From assembly GCA_900543485.1 (NCBI GenBank), contig UQRM01000033.1:1-25559 (forward strand): 25,559 bases of DNA, read 5' to 3'. Source of the stretch: an uncultured Eubacterium sp. Its GTDB lineage: Bacteria > Bacillota > Clostridia > Peptostreptococcales > Anaerovoracaceae. Each line of letters begins with the position of its first letter. Position 1 is the first letter of the stretch. Under the pieces are notes generated by a model that was given only the letters and a program-made list of their open reading frames with translations, made no database searches and was not told the origin of the DNA. Made by a program: the position numbers and the translations under genes. Below, piece by piece: positions 22,193 through 25,559 of the stretch.

Positions 22193-23377
22193 GTGAACGG
22201 TGAACATATTTTCATAGTAAGGTGTGGAGAAGTGGCGCTCAAAGGGATGAACAAGCCGTATTTTGAGCGGATGCTGGTGGAACGTATAAAGAAGCTGCTG
22301 AAAAAATTCGATGGCGTCAGCGTCAAGCGCCATGAGGGACTGATATTCGTCAGGGCCGACGGAAACCTGGATAAGCAAGCGATAATAAAGGAAATATCCA
22401 AGGTGTTTGGAGTGGCATCCATCAGTCCGGCGGTAGAATGTGAAAGTACGATGGAGGCCATAGGAGAAGCGGCGGTGGCATATATGCTGGAAGCTATCGA
22501 GGAGAGGGGTGTGAAGACATTCAAGGTAGAGGCGAAGAGAGCTGACAAGACATTCCCTGTCAAGTCTCCTGATATAGGAAGGCAGATAGGCGCGGCTGTT
22601 CTGAAAGGCTGTAAGGTCCTCAAGGTAGATGTCCATGATCCTGACTGTCTGCTGTTTGTGGATGTCAGACATGATAAATCGTATATATATCAGGACAAGA
22701 TATCGGGATTCGGCGGGTTGCCGCTGGGGACCAATGGCAAGGGGATGTCCCTGTTGTCAGGCGGGATAGACTCTCCTGTAGCTACGTGGATGATGGCTAA
22801 GCGTGGAATGATGATAGAAGCTGTGCATTTCCATTCGTATCCATATACGAGCCAGAGAGCCCGTGAAAAGGTGGAGGAATTGGCATCTATCGTGGCAACG
22901 TATTGCGGCCGCTTCAAGATGCACGTAATAAACCTTTTGCCGATACAGGAACAGATAGTTCAGAATTGTCCTGAGGAAGAGACGACTATTCTCGTAAGGA
23001 GATTCATGATGCGGATAGCTCAGCGGATAGCTGAAAATACAGGGTGTGGAATGTTGATAACGGGTGAGAACCTGGGACAGGTGGCCAGTCAGACAGCGGA
23101 GGCGCTGGTCGTGACTGATGCTTCCGTAACGATGCCCGTAATGAGGCCGCTGATCGCTATGGACAAGGTAGACATCATGGATAAAGCCCAGGAGATAGGC
23201 ACATATGAGACGTCGATCCAGCCGTATGAGGACTGCTGCACTGTATTTTTACCAAAGCACCCGGTAACGAAGCCAAAGCTGGACAGGATATTGGAGTCGG
23301 AAAGCAAGCTGGATTGCGAAGGGTTGATAAAGGCGGCTGTTCAATCGGAGGAAGTCGTCGATATCTTTCCGAAATAA
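22193..23377 (+). CDS. thiI: tRNA 4-thiouridine synthetase ThiI
   Basis: A protein of about 394 residues. The N-terminal ferredoxin-like and THUMP domains occupy about 1-165 (HIFIVRCGEVALKG at the start). The PP-loop ATPase has SGGIDSPVATW from S189. The C-terminal rhodanese domain of the E. coli enzyme is absent, as in Bacillus ThiI. It adenylates U8 of tRNA and accepts sulfur from the upstream desulfurase. The frame is open from ATG 22139 and contains ATG 22172, but AGAGGTGA (22177-22184) lies eight bases before GTG 22193, which also gives the usual short N terminus, so I use GTG. The earlier starts remain possible. Confidence 0.93.
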   Translation: MNGEHIFIVRCGEVALKGMNKPYFERMLVERIKKLLKKFDGVSVKRHEGLIFVRADGNLDKQAIIKEISKVFGVASISPAVECESTMEAIGEAAVAYMLEAIEERGVKTFKVEAKRADKTFPVKSPDIGRQIGAAVLKGCKVLKVDVHDPDCLLFVDVRHDKSYIYQDKISGFGGLPLGTNGKGMSLLSGGIDSPVATWMMAKRGMMIEAVHFHSYPYTSQRAREKVEELASIVATYCGRFKMHVINLLPIQEQIVQNCPEEETTILVRRFMMRIAQRIAENTGCGMLITGENLGQVASQTAEALVVTDASVTMPVMRPLIAMDKVDIMDKAQEIGTYETSIQPYEDCCTVFLPKHPVTKPKLDRILESESKLDCEGLIKAAVQSEEVVDIFPK

Positions 23378-23411
23378 TCGACAAAATTAGTGATATTCAT
23401 GCATTTTCTCC

Positions 23412-23440
23412 TAAGGACAACCCCCTCGTCAAGAGATTAT
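23412..23440 (+). promoter_or_regulatory. Candidate sigma-H promoter of the spoIIA operon
   Basis: TAAGGACAA (23412-23420), 11 bases, AGAGATTAT (23432-23440), fitting RNAGGAWWW at 7/9 and RNNGAATWW at 8/9. spoIIA is sigma-H dependent in B. subtilis. Transcription would begin near 23447, inside the loop of the overlapping hairpin. Confidence 0.5.
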
Positions 23441-23477
23441 AATTGTATTGTAGTCTTTTGAACGAAGGGGGTTTTTT
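23419..23477 (+). terminator. Terminator-like hairpin after thiI whose 3' arm is the spoIIAA Shine-Dalgarno
   Basis: AACCCCCTCGT (23419-23429) pairs with ACGAAGGGGGTT (23462-23473) over 11 bp with one bulged A, followed by six T (23472-23477). AAGGGGG (23465-23471) is the ribosome site for GTG 23479. The loop contains the candidate sigma-H -10 box and start site. Confidence 0.7.
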
Positions 23478-23478
23478 A

Positions 23479-23844
23479 GTGGAAGTAATCTTCAGAGTTT
23501 CCGGGGATATTCTGATCTCATGTATTAAAGGTGAAGTGGATCATCACAGCGCTATGCCATTGAGGCAGGCTATAGATAAGTCCATGAAGGCATTCGGATG
23601 CAGCGATCTTGTCCTTGATTTCAGCGGTGTTGAGTTTATGGACAGTTCAGGGATAGGCGTCGTCCTCGGCAGATATAAGAAACTTCAGAAGAGCGGCGGG
23701 AAAATATATATATCGGGATGCAGCAATTATATAGAAAAGCTGCTGGATATGGCGGGAGTGTTTTCCATAGTCCCGAAAGCCAAGGATTTTGAAAGCGCGG
23801 CCGCGATGATAAACGGCCAGGAGCAGATGAGTATGGAGGTTTGA
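23479..23844 (+). CDS. spoIIAA: Anti-sigma-F factor antagonist SpoIIAA
   Basis: A 121-residue single STAS-domain protein. The phosphorylation site is in FMDSSGIGVVLGRY (S56/S57, matching Ser58 of B. subtilis). Unphosphorylated SpoIIAA displaces SigF from SpoIIAB in the forespore. The frame is open from ATG 23443, but GTG 23479 has AAGGGGG seven bases upstream and yields the normal length, so I use it. First gene of the classic spoIIA operon; spoIIAB begins three bases after its stop. Confidence 0.95.
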   Translation: MEVIFRVSGDILISCIKGEVDHHSAMPLRQAIDKSMKAFGCSDLVLDFSGVEFMDSSGIGVVLGRYKKLQKSGGKIYISGCSNYIEKLLDMAGVFSIVPKAKDFESAAAMINGQEQMSMEV

Positions 23845-23847
23845 TAT

Positions 23848-24294
23848 ATGGACAACAGGATGAGTATGGAATTCAGCGCGCTGCCGGAAAACGAAGCTTT
23901 TGCCAGAGCTGTAGCTGCTGCTTTCGTCATGCCGCTGGATCCCACTGTGGAGGAGCTGACAGAGATCAAGACGGCGGTATCTGAAGCGGTCAGCAACAGT
24001 ATAATACACGGATACAGCGTTTTTCCGGATAAAGACGAAGCGAAGATAAGGCTGGAATGTTCCGTGTCGACCAGTGGCAAACTGGTGATAGTAGTGGAGG
24101 ACAAAGGCGTGGGTATAGAGGATGTGGAGAAAGCCATGGAGCCTATGTTTTCCACAGCAAAGGATGAGGAACGCTCCGGAATGGGATTCACCGTGATGGA
24201 AAGCTTTACAGACAGGCTGGCGGTACGGTCGGAGACAGGCAAGGGAACCACTGTGATCATGACCAAATATCTGGATGTTGTAAGTGGCATATAA
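23848..24294 (+). CDS. spoIIAB: Anti-sigma-F factor and serine kinase SpoIIAB
   Basis: A 148-residue GHKL-fold protein. The N box is EIKTAVSEAVSNSIIHGY (about residues 40-57), the G1 box is EDKGVGIEDVEKA and the G2 box is ERSGMGFTVME. It holds SigF inactive and phosphorylates SpoIIAA with ATP. TGGAGGT lies seven bases before ATG 23848. The sigF start lies 11 bases inside its end, so translation of the pair is coupled. Confidence 0.96.
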   Translation: MDNRMSMEFSALPENEAFARAVAAAFVMPLDPTVEELTEIKTAVSEAVSNSIIHGYSVFPDKDEAKIRLECSVSTSGKLVIVVEDKGVGIEDVEKAMEPMFSTAKDEERSGMGFTVMESFTDRLAVRSETGKGTTVIMTKYLDVVSGI

Positions 24295-25024
24295 ATATGA
24301 ACCTGTAGCTAAGGAGGATACATACAGACTAATAGAGGAAGCACAGAACGGGGACCGCAGGGCGCGGGAGCTGGTAGTCACACAAAACATCGGGCTTGTA
24401 AAAAACTTAGCGATGAAGTATGCGTCAGGCTATTATGAAGCTGATGATCTGATGCAGGTCGGCTTCGTGGGGCTGGTAAAGGCTATAGACAGATTCGACC
24501 CCAAGTTTGACGTGATGTTCTCCACCTATGCGGTTCCCATGATATTAGGTGAGATAAAGAGGTTTTTGAGGGATGACGGAAAGATAAAAGTAAGCCGACA
24601 GCTCAAAAATGAGATGAAGACACTCAAGTCTTTACAGCAGGGATATTACAACAAAAACGGAAAGAGCCCTAAAATAAGCTATCTGGCTGAAAAAATGGGG
24701 ATTTCCAAGGAACATGTGATGGAGATCCTCGGGGCTATCGACTCCATGGCCAACATAGAAAGCCTGGATAATGAATTCATACCTGAAGGGATGCACGGCG
24801 GATACTATGTCGATGAAGAACAGCAGAATGTGGAGATGATAGATCTCAAAGAGGCCATAGGCAGCTTGGGGGACAGAGAACGGCAGATAATCGTTCTCAG
24901 ATACTTCAAGGATATGACTCAGCAGCAGATAGCCGGAGTACTGGGAATATCACAGGTGCAAGTTTCCAGGATAGAAAAGAAGGTGCTGGCCAGGATGCGT
25001 GAAACCATGGAAAAAACAGAGTAA
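24284..25024 (+). CDS. sigF: RNA polymerase sporulation sigma factor SigF
   Basis: A 246-residue early forespore sigma factor. Region 2 has QNIGLVKNLAMKYASGYYEADDLMQVG and FSTYAVPMILGEIKRFLRDDG (given in pieces), region 3 covers about 105-170, and region 4 has MTQQQIAGVLGISQVQVSRIEKKVL. The start is GTG 24284 inside spoIIAB; the nearby ATG 24297 is out of frame. Its position as third gene after spoIIAA-spoIIAB makes the call certain. I see no hairpin terminator between it and the tRNA promoter at 25032. Confidence 0.97.
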   Translation: MAYKYEPVAKEDTYRLIEEAQNGDRRARELVVTQNIGLVKNLAMKYASGYYEADDLMQVGFVGLVKAIDRFDPKFDVMFSTYAVPMILGEIKRFLRDDGKIKVSRQLKNEMKTLKSLQQGYYNKNGKSPKISYLAEKMGISKEHVMEILGAIDSMANIESLDNEFIPEGMHGGYYVDEEQQNVEMIDLKEAIGSLGDRERQIIVLRYFKDMTQQQIAGVLGISQVQVSRIEKKVLARMRETMEKTE

Positions 25025-25031
25025 ATATATT

Positions 25032-25061
25032 TTGACATGGAGAGGTGTAATAGTGTATAAT
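25032..25061 (+). promoter_or_regulatory. Consensus sigma-A promoter of the tRNA gene
   Basis: TTGACA (25032-25037), 18 bases, TATAAT (25056-25061). Both boxes are perfect; transcription would start about 25 bases before the tRNA. Confidence 0.8.
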
Positions 25062-25093
25062 TTTCTAGTACGGTCGAAGGATATGGCTGATAA

Positions 25094-25170
25094 GCGCCAC
25101 TAGCTCAATTGGATAGAGTCGCGCACTACGAATGCGAAGGTTAGGGGTTCGAGTCCCTTGTGGCGCGCCA
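25094..25170 (+). tRNA. tRNA-Arg (anticodon ACG), CCA encoded
   Basis: The acceptor stem is GCGCCAC (25094-25100) with GTGGCGC (25160-25166), then G and encoded CCA. The D arm has TAGCTCAATTGGATAGAGT, the anticodon loop CTACGAA gives ACG, and the T arm has GGGTTCGAGTCCC. ACG should be read as ICG and decode CGU, CGC and CGA. The 3' end of such genes is a frequent integration site, and recombinase debris lies just downstream. Confidence 0.96.
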
Positions 25171-25184
25171 AATTCAATGGAAAG

Positions 25185-25220
25185 ACACGTTGGAAGCATT
25201 GAAATTTCAACGTGTTTTTT
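25185..25220 (+). terminator. Terminator after tRNA-Arg
   Basis: ACACGTTG (25185-25192) pairs perfectly with CAACGTGT (25208-25215), followed by a T-run to 25220. Confidence 0.8.
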
Positions 25221-25281
25221 ATTTCGGCGTTTTCGTCTATGCTTTGTGATAATCGTCGATTTTCGGACTTTTTCTTCGGCA

Positions 25282-25328
25282 AAAGTTGTAAAAAAGTTGT
25301 AAAATTTTTAGATAAAGCTAGATAAAGC
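25282..25328. repeat. Two short helical-period repeats beside the integrase end (possible integrase arm sites)
   Basis: AAAGTTGTAAAA occurs at 25282-25293 and 25293-25304, an 11-base period. TAGATAAAGC occurs in tandem at 25309-25318 and 25319-25328, the second copy lying within the integrase end. Such repeats next to an integrase and a tRNA fit arm-type binding sites of an integrated element; this is inference. Confidence 0.45.
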
Positions 25329-25486
25329 TTGGGAGTTTATTTATAGCCTCTGCCTGAACGTCTGCCTTTACAAGTGCGTAATGCCTGGCCGTTACCTCTA
25401 TGGATTTATGCCCCATAAGCTTTGAGGCAACTTCGAGCGGTACGCCCGCCCGGCACAGCTCCGTGCAGAATGTCTCGGTATGCATG
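25318..25486 (-). pseudogene. Tyrosine recombinase/phage integrase, C-terminal remnant
   Basis: The readable tail has CTELCRAGVPLEVASKLMGH, followed by KSIEVTARHYALV and the end NKLPSFI. This is the C-terminal catalytic part of a tyrosine recombinase: the LMGHKSIEVT box and the active-site tyrosine in ARHY. Just upstream, HAYRDI in another frame resembles the HxxR box; restoring two bases would give HAYRDTFCTEL, so a 2-base deletion near 25470 probably broke the gene. Beyond 25486 the sequence no longer looks like integrase. Its place downstream of tRNA-Arg suggests a decayed element integrated at that tRNA. Confidence 0.75.
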
Positions 25487-25558
25487 CAGCTCCTTTTTGA
25501 GCACCTCGACATTGCCATGCTCCACATAGCAGTCAGGAAGTGCAACTGTCAACACCTC
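25487..25558 (-). pseudogene. Fragment resembling the C terminus of 1-deoxy-D-xylulose-5-phosphate synthase
   Basis: On the minus strand, 24 codons read EVLTVA followed by LPDCYVEHGNVEVLKKEL. The PD-(Y/F)-(V/I)-EHG pattern with a following hydrophobic helix is that of the DXS C-terminal (transketolase-like) domain. The frame runs directly into the integrase HxxR-like stretch and then to a stop near 25404. It is cut by the window edge, so whether a whole dxs lies beyond is unknown. It could be a real recombination junction or an assembly artefact. Confidence 0.45.
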
Positions 25559-25559
25559 A

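Noticed and set aside
25100..25282. 60-codon minus-strand frame across tRNA-Arg
   Set aside because: It is the reverse complement of the tRNA and its terminator; its RHKGLEPLTF-like sequence is the usual false translation of a tRNA gene.
1..25559. CRISPR arrays, complete insertion sequences or a defence island
   Set aside because: No regularly spaced repeats, transposase genes or defence domains were seen; the only mobile trace is the integrase remnant at the right end.

Overview
The window looks like chromosomal DNA from an endospore-forming member of the Clostridia. It carries sigG, sigK and the complete spoIIAA-spoIIAB-sigF operon, genes with strong AGGAGG-type ribosome sites and heavy AGA/AGG and ATA codon use, and Clostridia-typical pairs such as ylmC-nrdR and nifZ-thiI. 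I cannot fix the genus; something near Eubacteriales family XIII (Anaerovoracaceae) is a guess. Most of the window is core genome. Only the last 400 bases (tRNA plus integrase debris), and possibly the first 120, look accessory.

Layout. 1-137: a short inverted repeat with no recognised gene. 138-2187: a LysR regulator divergent from a YeiH-type exporter. 2305-3075: sigG standing alone. 3325-6825: an amino acid permease behind a perfect consensus promoter, then a small alarmone synthetase (relQ-like) and a lipoprotein that resembles a secreted trigger factor. 6870-8593: promoter, single-aptamer glycine riboswitch, terminator, and a sodium:alanine/glycine symporter. 8744-11438: ylmC/ymxH-type sporulation gene, then nrdR-cmk-DUF1015, tightly packed. 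11506-14020: a class B penicillin-binding protein convergent with sigK, and a 52-residue cysteine-rich DUF1540 protein. 14192-17943: radC, PBP2 (mrdA) and minD as one operon. 18022-19122: rodA, opposite strand. 19282-23377: RNase Y, then a NifS-type cysteine desulfurase with ThiI, the s4U8 tRNA thiolation pair. 23479-25024: spoIIA operon. 25094-25170: tRNA-Arg(ACG), followed by a broken tyrosine recombinase joined to what looks like the tail of a dxs gene.

How it fits together. Three forespore or mother-cell sigma factors lie within 23 kb, along with the SpoIIAA/SpoIIAB partner switch that controls SigF and several cell-wall genes. SigK starts directly at its mature N terminus and is not interrupted, so proteolytic activation and skin excision seem not to be needed. 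The shape-gene cluster is contracted: radC-mrdA-minD, without mreBCD, minC or minE in their usual places.

The most interesting recurring pattern is regulatory. In front of spoIIAA, the class B PBP gene and sigK, the Shine-Dalgarno sequence is the 3' arm of an inverted repeat, and a candidate sporulation promoter sits so that its own transcript would start downstream of the 5' arm. Read-through transcripts would fold and hide the ribosome site, or terminate, while the proper transcript would not. The symporter promoter is nested in a terminator-like repeat in a related way. I see no wholly new multi-gene system.
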